This document shows positions 7,726 through 16,364 of a stretch of 64,000 bases of DNA, one piece after another. Made by a program: the position numbers and the translations under genes. Under the pieces are notes generated by a model that saw only the letters and a program-made list of their open reading frames with translations, searched no databases and was not told the origin of the DNA. Position 1 is the stretch's first letter, and the number at the start of each line of letters is the position of its first letter. The stretch spans positions 310,001-374,000 of the forward strand of contig JBPJFZ010000004.1 in NCBI GenBank assembly GCA_051208035.1. The letters run 5' to 3'. The stretch comes from JACKOB01 sp024234575 (lineage in GTDB: Bacteria > Pseudomonadota > Gammaproteobacteria > Pseudomonadales > Oleiphilaceae).

Positions 7726-8802
7726 ATGTCAAAGCAGTGGATGATCTATGGAGCTTATGGATACAGCGGTCAACTAATTGCCGAAGAGGCGGTTCGTCGG
7801 GGCCTAAAGCCCATTATTGCCGGTCGCGACTCCGACAAAGTCAAAGCATTGGCCGACAGGCTTGCGCTGGAGCCGCGAGTGTTCGATTTGTCTGAAGTGT
7901 CGGCAGTAAAGAACAGCCTGCGTGATGTCGATGTGGTCATCCATTGCGCCGGTCCGTTTTCCGCGACCAGCGCCCCCATGATCGAAGCCTGTGTTCGCTC
8001 AGGTACGCATTACTTCGATATCACTGGCGAAATCAGTGTGTTCGAGCACGCCCATTCTCCCGCCGTTAATCATAAGGCAAAAGAGGCAGGGATTGTCGTT
8101 TGTCCCGGAGCGGGTTTCGATGTGATCCCCACAGATTGCGTTGCGCTAACCCTAAGCGAGGCTTTGCCCGACGCCACGCACCTGACGCTTGCGTTTGCTG
8201 GTGGTTCGGCGTTGAGCCCCGGCACCGCAAAAACCTCCATTGAAGGGTTGGCTGAGGGTGGCAAAATCCGTCAAGGGGGCAAGATTGTTTCAACGGGCGT
8301 ATTACTGCGCAAAATTGATTTGGGGCGCGGGCTTAAGCAGGCTATGAGTATCGCCTGGGGAGATGTAAGTACGGCCTTTCATACTACGGGTATTAAAAAT
8401 ATCAGCGTTTTTATTCCCGCATCCGACAAGACTGTTCGAATGGTGCGTTTAGCGCAGCTCTTGCGCCCCGCATTACGGATGGAAATGGTGCAGAATTTTC
8501 TGAAGAAGCAGATGGAGAAGCGTATTAAAGGGCCTGATTCCGGCGTGCGTCAAAGGAACCGCTCGAATATCTGGGGTGAGGTTAAAAATGCGAAAGGGCA
8601 GGTGAGATATGCCCGGCTTGAAACAGCGAATGGTTATGATGTGACCGTTTACGGGCCTTTGGCGATTGTCGAGCATTATCTGGCGCATGGGTTTAAGGCA
8701 TCGGGAAGCATCACCCCGGCAAAGCTGATGGGTAAGGATTTTATTAGTCAACTACCCGAAAGCGGCAAAATTGAAGTGTTTGGCGTTGATGGCGCTTTAT
8801 AA
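7726..8802 (+). CDS. Saccharopine-dehydrogenase-like NAD(P)-binding protein (trans-acting enoyl reductase type)
   Basis: 358 residues with GAAGGAAAGAGC before the ATG. The N-terminal Rossmann motif is MIYGAYGYSGQLIAEEAVRR, followed by VIHCAGPFSATSAPMIEACV and YFDITGEISVFE, the pattern of the saccharopine dehydrogenase NADP-binding family. In mycobacteria and marine bacteria this branch is associated with lipid metabolism rather than lysine synthesis. The product may reduce an enoyl or keto intermediate of this operon. A perfect 10-bp hairpin follows 20 bp after the stop, so it could be the last gene of the first transcript. Confidence 0.82.
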   Translation: MSKQWMIYGAYGYSGQLIAEEAVRRGLKPIIAGRDSDKVKALADRLALEPRVFDLSEVSAVKNSLRDVDVVIHCAGPFSATSAPMIEACVRSGTHYFDITGEISVFEHAHSPAVNHKAKEAGIVVCPGAGFDVIPTDCVALTLSEALPDATHLTLAFAGGSALSPGTAKTSIEGLAEGGKIRQGGKIVSTGVLLRKIDLGRGLKQAMSIAWGDVSTAFHTTGIKNISVFIPASDKTVRMVRLAQLLRPALRMEMVQNFLKKQMEKRIKGPDSGVRQRNRSNIWGEVKNAKGQVRYARLETANGYDVTVYGPLAIVEHYLAHGFKASGSITPAKLMGKDFISQLPESGKIEVFGVDGAL

Positions 8803-8822
8803 CGTACCGTCGAATTAAATCA

Positions 8823-8850
8823 AATGGTGCGCATGGCGCACCATTAATTT
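8823..8850 (+). terminator. Possible intrinsic terminator or attenuator hairpin
   Basis: A perfect 10-bp stem (aatggtgcgc / gcgcaccatt, 8823-8832 and 8836-8845) with a 3-nt ATG loop is followed by AATTT. The T tract is short, so termination may be partial. It lies between the saccharopine-like gene and the amidase gene and may divide the long operon in two. Confidence 0.45.
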
Positions 8851-9037
8851 CATGTTTGTGGTTTTTTCTCTGCGCTCGATTCCCATATACCAACGGCGTC
8901 ATTCCCTTCAAGACGTCACCCTTGGTCCAATTGGCCATTGTTACCCAGTGCCACCAATGTTAAAACGTATTTCTTAAAGATGTTGACCTCTCGCAGGGAA
9001 TACAATAATAACCAATAAGCTACGCGGCAGAATAAAG

Positions 9038-10513
9038 ATGACAGACTGGGCCTACGCTGGTGTAAAAGCCATTACCACGGCAATTCAAAACCAAGAAGTT
9101 TCAAGTGTTGAGATGCTGCATTATTTTCAGCAGCGGATTACTACCCACAACCCAAAACTAAATGCGGTGGTCGCGCAGAATAATACGTTGGCAGAATCGA
9201 TAGCCAGGCAAGCCGATAAGGATATTGCTTCGGGCAACATTCGTGGGCCTTTGCATGGCTTGCCCATGACGATCAAAGACACCTATGAAGTGGTTGGTTT
9301 TACTGCTACATCGGGCGCTCGTCGCTGGCAAACGCACACGCCTGCCACCAATGCCACTGCCGTGCAGCGGTTGTTGGACGCAGGTGTCGTACCCATGGGT
9401 AAAACCAATGTGCCTTATATGGCATCAGACTGGCAAAGCTATAACCGTATCTATGGTAAAACCAATAACCCCTGGGACTTTTCCCGCACACCAGGAGGCT
9501 CTTCCGGCGGTGCCGCTGCTGCGGTGTCATCGGGTATGTCAGTAGTAGAGTTGGGTAGTGATATTGGTGGGTCGATTCGCACACCTGCGCACTATTGTGG
9601 TGTTTTCGGCCACAAGCCTTCGTCGGGGTTAATCTCTTTGCGAGGCCATCTTCCCGGTCCTCCAGGAACGCAAAGTGAGCCGGATTTGGCTGTCGCAGGC
9701 CCACTGGCGCAAAGTACGGATGATCTGGCGTTAATGTTAAACGCACTGGCGGCACCAGATCCGATGGCAGCCCGTGCCTGGCAATTACAGTTGCCAGAAT
9801 GTGAACTCAAATCCCTCGATCAGTTTCGGGTGCTGGCCGTGCTTGAACATCCACTTTGTCCTATCGACAGCAAACTATTGCAACACTATCGTGATTTGAT
9901 CACAAAGCTGCGTGCAGCGGGAGTGAAAGTGGTCGAAGGCCAGCCTGAGCCAGTGCCACTCGACAAGGTTTATCCGTTATTTTTAAGCTTGCTGGGTGGT
10001 CAGTTTTCCGCAAGTGCTACCCCTATGCAGCGTCGGCAGGTAAGGGTGTTGGCCCCCATCATTAAAAGATTTGGCCGCTTATTAAAAGCCGGACCAATGA
10101 TGCACCACTATTTTTACGGCATCATTCAGTCTCACGCTCATTGGCTTGATGATAATGAAGCCCGCGCAAAATTGCTTCAGGCAACCGAATCAGTGTTCAC
10201 AAACTACGATGTGATACTAACACCCATCGTACCGACGACGGCAATTGCGCACGATACAGATTCCGCCTTTCATCAGCGCCGGCTTCTTGTTAACGGCCAA
10301 CCCCGACCCTATACTGATCACTTCCCTTGGATAGCTATGGCCACCGCCTTGGGGTTACCCGCAACGTCTGCACCCACAGGGCTGATCGACAACCATTTAC
10401 CCTGTAATATCCAGATAATCGGTCGGGCCTACGGCGATCGGACAACGCTGAGGTTTTCAAAACTGCTTGAAGCTATTACTGGTGGCATGCCTCGGCCACC
10501 CCAGTTTGCCTAG
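9038..10513 (+). CDS. Amidase-signature-family hydrolase
   Basis: 491 residues. The Ser-cisSer-Lys triad is visible: Lys80 in LPMTIKDTYE, Ser155 in TPGGSSGGAAAAVSSG, and nucleophile Ser179 in LGSDIGGSIRTP. The 75- and 24-residue spacings match my recollection of fatty-acid amide hydrolase (K142, S217, S241). The family hydrolyses amides or esters. Beside an acyl-CoA ligase it could release a fatty acid or carboxylate from an amide or lactam precursor that then enters the pathway; this is inference. A 235-bp gap containing a hairpin separates it from the upstream gene, and the ligase gene starts 40 bp downstream. Confidence 0.9.
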   Translation: MTDWAYAGVKAITTAIQNQEVSSVEMLHYFQQRITTHNPKLNAVVAQNNTLAESIARQADKDIASGNIRGPLHGLPMTIKDTYEVVGFTATSGARRWQTHTPATNATAVQRLLDAGVVPMGKTNVPYMASDWQSYNRIYGKTNNPWDFSRTPGGSSGGAAAAVSSGMSVVELGSDIGGSIRTPAHYCGVFGHKPSSGLISLRGHLPGPPGTQSEPDLAVAGPLAQSTDDLALMLNALAAPDPMAARAWQLQLPECELKSLDQFRVLAVLEHPLCPIDSKLLQHYRDLITKLRAAGVKVVEGQPEPVPLDKVYPLFLSLLGGQFSASATPMQRRQVRVLAPIIKRFGRLLKAGPMMHHYFYGIIQSHAHWLDDNEARAKLLQATESVFTNYDVILTPIVPTTAIAHDTDSAFHQRRLLVNGQPRPYTDHFPWIAMATALGLPATSAPTGLIDNHLPCNIQIIGRAYGDRTTLRFSKLLEAITGGMPRPPQFA

Positions 10514-10553
10514 CTCAAAGGCTATAACAATAATTTAACAGGAAGGACACGCT

Positions 10554-12167
10554 ATGTTTGGTCAGATGATGAACACCCCATTGTTAATTTCTTCGTTGCT
10601 GGTGCATGCAGAAAAAGCCCATAGCCGAGGCGAAATTGTCAGCCGCAATCCAGAAGGCGGTATTCATCGTTATACTTATGCTGATGCCGCCAGGCGAGCG
10701 CGTAAACTCGCCAATGCTTTATCCACGTTAGGCGTACAACCGCAGGATAGAGTGGCTACTCTGGCCTGGAATACCCATCGACATTATGAACTCTACTATG
10801 CCGTGTCGGGTTCTGGCGCAATATTGCACACGCTGAATCCACGGCTTTTTCCTGAACAGATTGTGTATATCCTTAATCATGCTGAAAACTCAGTGCTATT
10901 TGTGGATGCGCAATTCTTACCCTTGATCGAAAAGCTGAAAGACCAGCTTCCATTGTTGCGTCATATTGTGGTGATGACTCCTGCCGACAAACTGCCCGCA
11001 TCGTCATTGCCTCTCATCTCCTATGAGGCGTTGTTAGATGCCGCTGATGATCAGTACCAATGGCCCGAATTTGACGAAAACACCGCTGCCACGCTTTGTT
11101 ATACCTCTGGTACAACAGGGCATCCCAAAGGTGTGTTGTACAGTCACCGCTCTACGGTTATTCATGCTATGGCGGCGATGGCAAAAGATGCGCTGGGTAT
11201 TGGCAATGCCAGTGCGCTGTTGCCGGTGGTGCCAATGTTTCATGTCAATGCCTGGGGTGTGCCTTATGCTGCCACGGCTGCAGGAGCCAAGTTAGTATTG
11301 CCCGGTGCCGGTATGGATGGCGCTTCGTTGTACGAGCTGATTGACGCCGAGTCTGTTGACTTGCTGCTTGGTGTGCCAACCGTTTGGCAGGGGTTATTAC
11401 AGTACTGCGATAAAGAAGATTTAATGTTAGAGCCGGTGTGCGATGTCGTGATAGGTGGTTCTGCTGCGCCGATCAGTATGATCAAAGCCTTCCATGAAAA
11501 ACATGATGCATTTGTGATTCACGCCTGGGGAATGACCGAGCTTTCACCCATTGGCACGGTAAATTGCCGCACCCAGGCCATGCTCGAAATGGAAGATGAC
11601 GAACGCTTTCGCTTGCAGGCAAAACAAGGACGGCCAGTGTTTGGTGTCGACATACGTATTGTTGATGATCAGGGCAATGCAAAACCACACGATGGTGTAG
11701 CGTTTGGTCGTTTGCAGGTGAAAGGCCCCTGGATCGCATCCGGTTATTATAAACAGGAAGGCGGCAAAGAGTGGCAAGATGGCTGGTTTGATACTGGTGA
11801 TGTTGCCACCATCGACGAGCAGGGCTACATGGCCATTGTCGATCGCGCTAAAGATGTCATTAAGTCCGGTGGCGAATGGATCAGCTCAATCGATGTCGAA
11901 AACATCGCCGTTGGTCATCCCGCTGTTGCCGAGTGTGCGGTGGTGGGTGTGCCTCATCCAAAATGGGACGAACGCCCTTTGCTGTTGGTGGTGACTCGCC
12001 CTGATGCCACACTAAGTAAAGAAGAGATGCTGGCATTTCTCGACGGTAAAATTGCCAAATGGTGGATGCCAGACGATGTGTTGTTTGTTGACTCATTACC
12101 GCATACGCCAACGGGTAAATTACTAAAACGGCAGCTTAGAGACGAGTATCAGGGGGTATATCAGTAA
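10554..12167 (+). CDS. Fatty-acyl-CoA synthetase (AMP-binding, LvaE-like)
   Basis: 537 residues, with ACAGGAAGGAC before the ATG. Adenylation motifs: CYTSGTTGHPKGVLYSH (P-loop), HAWGMTELSPIGT, GWFDTGDVATIDEQGY, and DRAKDVIKSGGEWISS with the C-terminal TPTGKLLKRQLR lysine motif. These identify a medium/long-chain acyl-CoA ligase that activates a free acid with ATP and CoA in the cytosol. It is the probable entry step for the dehydrogenase/kinase pathway encoded upstream. It is the last gene of the group; a mobile-like repeat element starts directly after the stop codon. Confidence 0.93.
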   Translation: MFGQMMNTPLLISSLLVHAEKAHSRGEIVSRNPEGGIHRYTYADAARRARKLANALSTLGVQPQDRVATLAWNTHRHYELYYAVSGSGAILHTLNPRLFPEQIVYILNHAENSVLFVDAQFLPLIEKLKDQLPLLRHIVVMTPADKLPASSLPLISYEALLDAADDQYQWPEFDENTAATLCYTSGTTGHPKGVLYSHRSTVIHAMAAMAKDALGIGNASALLPVVPMFHVNAWGVPYAATAAGAKLVLPGAGMDGASLYELIDAESVDLLLGVPTVWQGLLQYCDKEDLMLEPVCDVVIGGSAAPISMIKAFHEKHDAFVIHAWGMTELSPIGTVNCRTQAMLEMEDDERFRLQAKQGRPVFGVDIRIVDDQGNAKPHDGVAFGRLQVKGPWIASGYYKQEGGKEWQDGWFDTGDVATIDEQGYMAIVDRAKDVIKSGGEWISSIDVENIAVGHPAVAECAVVGVPHPKWDERPLLLVVTRPDATLSKEEMLAFLDGKIAKWWMPDDVLFVDSLPHTPTGKLLKRQLRDEYQGVYQ

Positions 12168-12172
12168 ACTTT

Positions 12173-12431
12173 GAAATGGGGTCGTGAAATGGGGTCGTAA
12201 TGCATTCATTTTGATCAATTGTATCCATACAGGTATGTGTATAATTCCTGCGCGATATCGAGATGGTGAATGCAACCAAGATACAAGTGCCAAGGCGATC
12301 CGTTAGGCAATTACAAGCTTAAAGATGAAGTAGAAACATATTTGAGATGCAGAGTGGGGGCATTGAGAACCAGTTCGGCCAAAGGTTGATTTTTAGAGAA
12401 CTGGTTAAAATAAACTCAATACGACCCCTTT
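12173..12431. mobile_element. Short inverted-repeat (MITE-like) element
   Basis: The left end carries AAATGGGGTCGTA and the right end its near-perfect complement TACGACCCCTTT (12420-12431), giving terminal inverted repeats about 250 bp apart. The left end is duplicated: gaaatggggtcgt occurs at 12173-12185 and again at 12186-12198. The interior encodes nothing recognisable; the longest frame I followed starts at ATG 12270 and ends after 39 codons. It sits exactly between two unrelated genes on opposite strands. Similar GGGGTC-ended repeats flank IS200-like (Y1) transposases in other bacteria, so it may be a deleted derivative; no transposase is present here. Confidence 0.5.
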
Positions 12432-12436
12432 GCTCC

Positions 12437-13120
12437 TTAAGCGATTCTTTTGCGAGAATATATAAGTCCGCATAGACTAATTAAAAGTAAACCTAATGAT
12501 TCTGGCTCGGACACGCCAGTAGCATCCGTTGAAGATGAGTTGCCTCTCACAAGGGCCAGATGATATTGGCTCCCTTGGTCGAAAAAAGAATCATCTAAGA
12601 GAGGATTATAAAAATAATCTGCCGTAGAAACGCTATGAAGAGGAATATGAGGATAAGACGCAACCGACGCGACGCGTGTTAGCCTATCGTCGCTAGCGTC
12701 TTGAAGGTAAATACTTGGCCAGCTGCCACTTTCACCAAAAATATCAAGAAAATTGCTAGCGTCAATTGCATCCAAATCATTCGATGAAACAGTCCCGAAG
12801 AAACCTCCAAGCAAACCATCAACATCATGCTGTGTAGCAAATCGCCACACATTACCGTCGGTGACATTTTCATTCACTTTGTCAAGGATATGATTGGCCG
12901 TCATCTTGTAACCGCCTCCTGGGAACAATCTAAACCACTCAGTACGACCCAGAATATCTCTCGTATTCCAACGGAACCAATCGGTCTCTGTGCTTGAATC
13001 AGAAACAAAATTTGTCGTATCGTCCCATTGAAGAGTGTCGTGAGAAATTACAGTTGCATGGGCTAGGGGGAGAAAAGAGCTTAACATCAAAAACAGAGTA
13101 GCTTTTAGCATCCGTGTCAT
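12437..13120 (-). CDS. Exported PEP-CTERM-like protein of unknown function
   Basis: 227 residues with a signal peptide (MTRMLKATLFLMLSSFLPLAHA). The C-terminus is a sorting tail: SEPESLGLLLISLCGLIYSR plus KRIA, i.e. an EP motif (EPES), one hydrophobic helix and a short basic end. This is the PEP-CTERM layout recognised by exosortase/EpsH systems. The middle contains WFRWNTRDILGRTEWFRLFP and a TxHDVDGLLGGFFG stretch; I recognise no enzyme domain. No exosortase gene occurs in the window. The stop codon lies 6 bp from the inverted-repeat element. Likely exported to the envelope or matrix; function unknown. Confidence 0.75.
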   Translation of the reverse strand: MTRMLKATLFLMLSSFLPLAHATVISHDTLQWDDTTNFVSDSSTETDWFRWNTRDILGRTEWFRLFPGGGYKMTANHILDKVNENVTDGNVWRFATQHDVDGLLGGFFGTVSSNDLDAIDASNFLDIFGESGSWPSIYLQDASDDRLTRVASVASYPHIPLHSVSTADYFYNPLLDDSFFDQGSQYHLALVRGNSSSTDATGVSEPESLGLLLISLCGLIYSRKRIA

Positions 13121-13404
13121 GTATCACCTATAGAATAAAGGTTTGGCATCCAGGTTAGATTAATCTTTTGCCATAAGAGTTAACAAAATCCGTCATTAAT
13201 AAATAATGATCAAGACTCATTCGAAGCGGCTATTCTAACCAATTACCATACAACTACTAGCAGATGATTCGTTCGCTGAGGTGCTGTTCACAAAACCGGT
13301 TGAACTATTAAACCCTAATCCGCGAGGTTTACCGACAGGTTTGTCAATCATCACGCTAGAATGGGGGAGGATCAATGCGCCCCCTTTACTGCCTTATTAA
13401 CCTG

Positions 13405-14010
13405 CTACCAATCAATCCCTTTCTGCACGCGCACGCCATCTTGATAGGCGTGTTTCACAGACTGAATTTTGCTGACGGTGTCGGCAAGCTCAATGATTTC
13501 TCGTGGACAGCCCCGACCGGTGATGACGACATGTTGCATCGCTGGTCGTTTATTAAGTGCCTCGATCACCCGATCCATGGCGATATAGTCATAGGCCATC
13601 ATATAAGTCAGCTCATCAAGCACGACTAAGTTGATGCTTTCATCCTGCAGAAAGCGCAGGGCATCGGCCCAAACCGTTTCTGCGGCGGCGATATCTGTTT
13701 CGCGGTTTTGTGTATCCCAGGTGAAGCCGGTATTCATTACCGAAAACTCAACGCCGTGCTTGCTGAGCAAATTACGTTCACCGCACTCCCAGGTGCCTTT
13801 AATAAACTGACAGACGGCTACTTTTAACTCGTGTCCGACGGCTCTCGCTGCCATGCCGAAACCAGCGGTAGATTTACCTTTGCCATCGCCAGTGATGACC
13901 AGCAGCAGACCTTTGTCTTTGGTTGCTTGAGCGATACTGGCATCGACCTTTTCTTTCAGTCGTTGTTGTTTGATTTTATGTTTTTCCTGGCGTTCATCGC
14001 TTTCAGTCAT
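13405..14010 (-). CDS. cobO: Cob(I)yrinic acid a,c-diamide adenosyltransferase
   Basis: 201 residues from the chosen ATG at 14010. This start overlaps the cobQ stop by 8 nt, has GGAA about 10 nt upstream, and gives the usual CobO/BtuR length; a longer in-frame extension would run far into cobQ. The P-loop is LLLVITGDGKGKSTAGFGMA, followed by VAVCQFIKGTWECGERN and VVLDELTYMMAYDY, as in the CobO/BtuR/CobP family. The enzyme transfers the 5'-deoxyadenosyl group from ATP to cobalt of cobinamide or cobyrinic acid diamide. It is translationally coupled to cobQ. No other cobalamin genes are in the window. Confidence 0.93.
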   Translation of the reverse strand: MTESDERQEKHKIKQQRLKEKVDASIAQATKDKGLLLVITGDGKGKSTAGFGMAARAVGHELKVAVCQFIKGTWECGERNLLSKHGVEFSVMNTGFTWDTQNRETDIAAAETVWADALRFLQDESINLVVLDELTYMMAYDYIAMDRVIEALNKRPAMQHVVITGRGCPREIIELADTVSKIQSVKHAYQDGVRVQKGIDW

Positions 14011-15553
14011 TGCTGTGGTTTCCATTGCTAAAAAGTGGTTCAAGCAGATCAAGGCGAAGGTGTTTTTGCACTGAGTCTGCGAGATGGTTAATGGCATTTT
14101 CAAAAAGTGCTTCTGATGAGGGGGCGGAATCAACTGCTGTGCCTACCCAGTTAGCCACCGCCGTGATTACCTCCGGTGTTTGAAATAATCCGTGCCAGTA
14201 GGTGCCTGCCACCAAATTGTCAGCGCTAATGGCGCCGTCGTCTTCCCCCTCTTCATTACGAAACAAAGCGGCTAGTGGTTCTTGCAAGGTGCTGCGCCCG
14301 GCATGTATTTCATAACCTCTGGCGGTAATGGTTTGCTTTAATGCGGTGTTATCTCCGCGCGCGAGCAGGCACTGGCCTTTTACATTGCGTAAGATTTTCT
14401 CTTCGCTCAGCCAGGTTTCTAGCGGCAAGTAACCCAAGCCGGCAGATTCTTCGCTGCAGTCATTGGCGGAGGACTCTATCTTCAACGGATCGCGAATGAC
14501 TCGACCCAGCATTTGGTAACCGCCGCAAATTCCTAGCACTTTGCCACCATAGCGCAAATGCTTTTGCAGCTGTTTGTCCCAGCCTTGATCGCGCATAAAG
14601 GCGAGGTCTGCACGTACGTTTTTGCTGCCGGGAAGAATGATCAGGTCGGCGGCGGGTAATGGGCCGGGTGCATAGGCAAACTGCAGGTCAATTTGTGGAT
14701 GCGCGCGCAGGGGATCAAAATCGTCGTGGTTACTCATCCGCGGCCACACCGGCACCACGACTCGTATTCTGGCATCTTGCAGCACTGGCTGTTGTTGGTT
14801 AACCGCGTCTTCGGCGGCCAAATCAAGTCCGTGTAAAAATGGCAACACACCAATAACCGGCAATCCGGTGCGTGCTTCCAGCCAATCCAGACCATTCTGC
14901 AGCAGGGCGATATCGCCACGAAATTTGTTGATGATAAAGCCTTTCACGCGGGCCCGTTCGCTGTCTGACAACAGTTCAAGCGTGCCTATAATCTGCGCGA
15001 AAACACCACCGCGATCAATATCTGCCACTAACACGACTGGTACGTCTGCGACCTCGGCGAAGCCCATGTTAGCGATATCACCTTCGCGCAAATTTACTTC
15101 TGCCGGGCTGCCTGCGCCTTCGATAACCACGCGGGTAAAATCACTGCACAGTTGTTGATAAGCACTAAAAACAGCCGCAGCCGCTTTTGGTTTGTAGGCG
15201 TGATAGTCTTTAGCTTCGAGCTGATGTAAGGCTTTGCCCAGTATGATGATCTGCGCGCCGGTGTCGCTGCTGGGTTTCAGTAATATCGGATTCATTAACA
15301 CCGATGGTTCGATGCCCGCCGCTTGTGCTTGCACCGCCTGTGCTCGCCCGATCTCGCCGCCATCGCCAGTCACCGCACTGTTGAGTGCCATATTTTGCGG
15401 TTTAAAAGGAGTAACTGATATTCCCCGCCGAGCATATACTCGGCAAAGCGCCGCAACGACGGTGCTTTTCCCAGCGTCAGAGCTGGTTCCCTGGATCATC
15501 AGGCCACGGTTTTGTCTCGTTGAAGGTGGGTTGTGACTATCGAAACTGCTCAC
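14003..15553 (-). CDS. cobQ: Cobyric acid synthase (glutamine-hydrolysing)
   Basis: 516 residues, full family length. The N-terminal ATP-binding half starts with GLMIQGTSSDAGKSTVVAAL (P-loop) and contains PFKPQNMALNSAV and VIEGAGSPAEVNLREGDIAN. The C-terminal class-I-like glutaminase half has the nucleophile Cys in VLGICGGYQMLGR and the His in GTYWHGLF. It amidates the b, d, e and g carboxylates of adenosylcobyrinic a,c-diamide. It overlaps cobO by 8 nt. I looked for a cobalamin riboswitch upstream (15554-15720) and found no B12-box-like sequence. Confidence 0.95.
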   Translation of the reverse strand: MSSFDSHNPPSTRQNRGLMIQGTSSDAGKSTVVAALCRVYARRGISVTPFKPQNMALNSAVTGDGGEIGRAQAVQAQAAGIEPSVLMNPILLKPSSDTGAQIIILGKALHQLEAKDYHAYKPKAAAAVFSAYQQLCSDFTRVVIEGAGSPAEVNLREGDIANMGFAEVADVPVVLVADIDRGGVFAQIIGTLELLSDSERARVKGFIINKFRGDIALLQNGLDWLEARTGLPVIGVLPFLHGLDLAAEDAVNQQQPVLQDARIRVVVPVWPRMSNHDDFDPLRAHPQIDLQFAYAPGPLPAADLIILPGSKNVRADLAFMRDQGWDKQLQKHLRYGGKVLGICGGYQMLGRVIRDPLKIESSANDCSEESAGLGYLPLETWLSEEKILRNVKGQCLLARGDNTALKQTITARGYEIHAGRSTLQEPLAALFRNEEGEDDGAISADNLVAGTYWHGLFQTPEVITAVANWVGTAVDSAPSSEALFENAINHLADSVQKHLRLDLLEPLFSNGNHSND

Positions 15554-15772
15554 TGGCGAGGTCCTAATAATGTTCTAAAAACAGGACAGGCGATTCTAGT
15601 GGTTTTTGTGGATGGTTAACAGACTGAATTCGTCAAACGGCGAACCCAACTGCAAAGGCAGCCACCGTTATGAATCCAACAATAATATAGATGTGATTGT
15701 TGTGCAGTTGCTTGTTTTTTGCGGCCGAAAGCTATGTTAATGTCTTTCATCCAAATTTTTGAGACTCCAGCA

Positions 15773-16348
15773 ATGATCGTAAATTTACCTAAAATTCGTG
15801 TCGCATTGCTCTCGGTTGCCGCCGCTATCGCTTGCACACAAGTTTTGGCAGCTGCCCCGGCCCAATCGGACTCTACTGCTTCTGATAGAAAATTTTATGC
15901 AGAAGCTGGTGCGCTCTATCAAACCATTGAAGTGGATGGTCTGCGTTTTTCGCACCCGGCCGCACAGGTAAGGGCAGGCATGTACTTTCAGCCGCAGTTG
16001 GGTATCGAAGTGCACGCCGCAACGGGGGTTCAAGATGACGAGAAGAAAGGGTTAACCACCGATCTGAATTACCTGGCGGGTGTTGACGTGCGTTTTGAGT
16101 CGCCAGAGGTCAACTTTACAAAGCTTTATATCACCCTGGGATATGCCCACACAGATATGACCATGCATAAAAAGACCAGTGACTATCCGGGTGATGGCAC
16201 TTTCGATAGCCCCTCTGCCGGTATTGGTGCCGAGGCGACTAGCGCTTGGAACCCTGATTTGTATGTGTTTGGCAAGTACACGCATTACTTTCATGACGAT
16301 GATGTAGAAATGGGTGGTATCAGTGCAGGGGTAAAGTATGCGTTTTAA
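15773..16348 (+). CDS. Outer-membrane beta-barrel protein
   Basis: 191 residues from ATG 15773, chosen because it begins a clean signal peptide (MIVNLPKIRVALLSVAAAIA, cleavage near LAAA); further in-frame ATGs upstream would spoil it. The mature part alternates amphipathic strands (KFYAEAGALYQTIEV, YLAGVDVRFESP, KLYITLGYAHTDM) and ends with VKYAF, a terminal Phe signature of outer-membrane barrels recognised by BamA. The size suits an 8-stranded OmpW/OmpA-like porin. The Ig-like lipoprotein gene starts 17 bp after its stop, so the two are probably cotranscribed and may act together at the envelope. Confidence 0.8.
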   Translation: MIVNLPKIRVALLSVAAAIACTQVLAAAPAQSDSTASDRKFYAEAGALYQTIEVDGLRFSHPAAQVRAGMYFQPQLGIEVHAATGVQDDEKKGLTTDLNYLAGVDVRFESPEVNFTKLYITLGYAHTDMTMHKKTSDYPGDGTFDSPSAGIGAEATSAWNPDLYVFGKYTHYFHDDDVEMGGISAGVKYAF

Positions 16349-16364
16349 TCTTGGAGATAAATCG

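Noticed and set aside
12270..12389. A 39-codon frame inside the inverted-repeat element
   Set aside because: No similarity to a transposase that I can recognise and no ribosome-binding site.
14011..14133. N-terminal extension of CobO
   Set aside because: It lies within cobQ in another frame and has no family similarity; the ATG at 14010 gives the normal length.
15617..15720. A short hydrophobic frame on the minus strand (NNHIYIIVGFITVAAFAVGF) just upstream of cobQ
   Set aside because: It is preceded by an in-frame stop with no ATG, GTG or TTG start, so it is unlikely to be translated, although the sequence looks like a membrane helix.
15554..15772. Possible cobalamin riboswitch ahead of cobQ
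   Set aside because: No B12-box-like or conserved core sequence was seen on the minus strand, and the gap is short.
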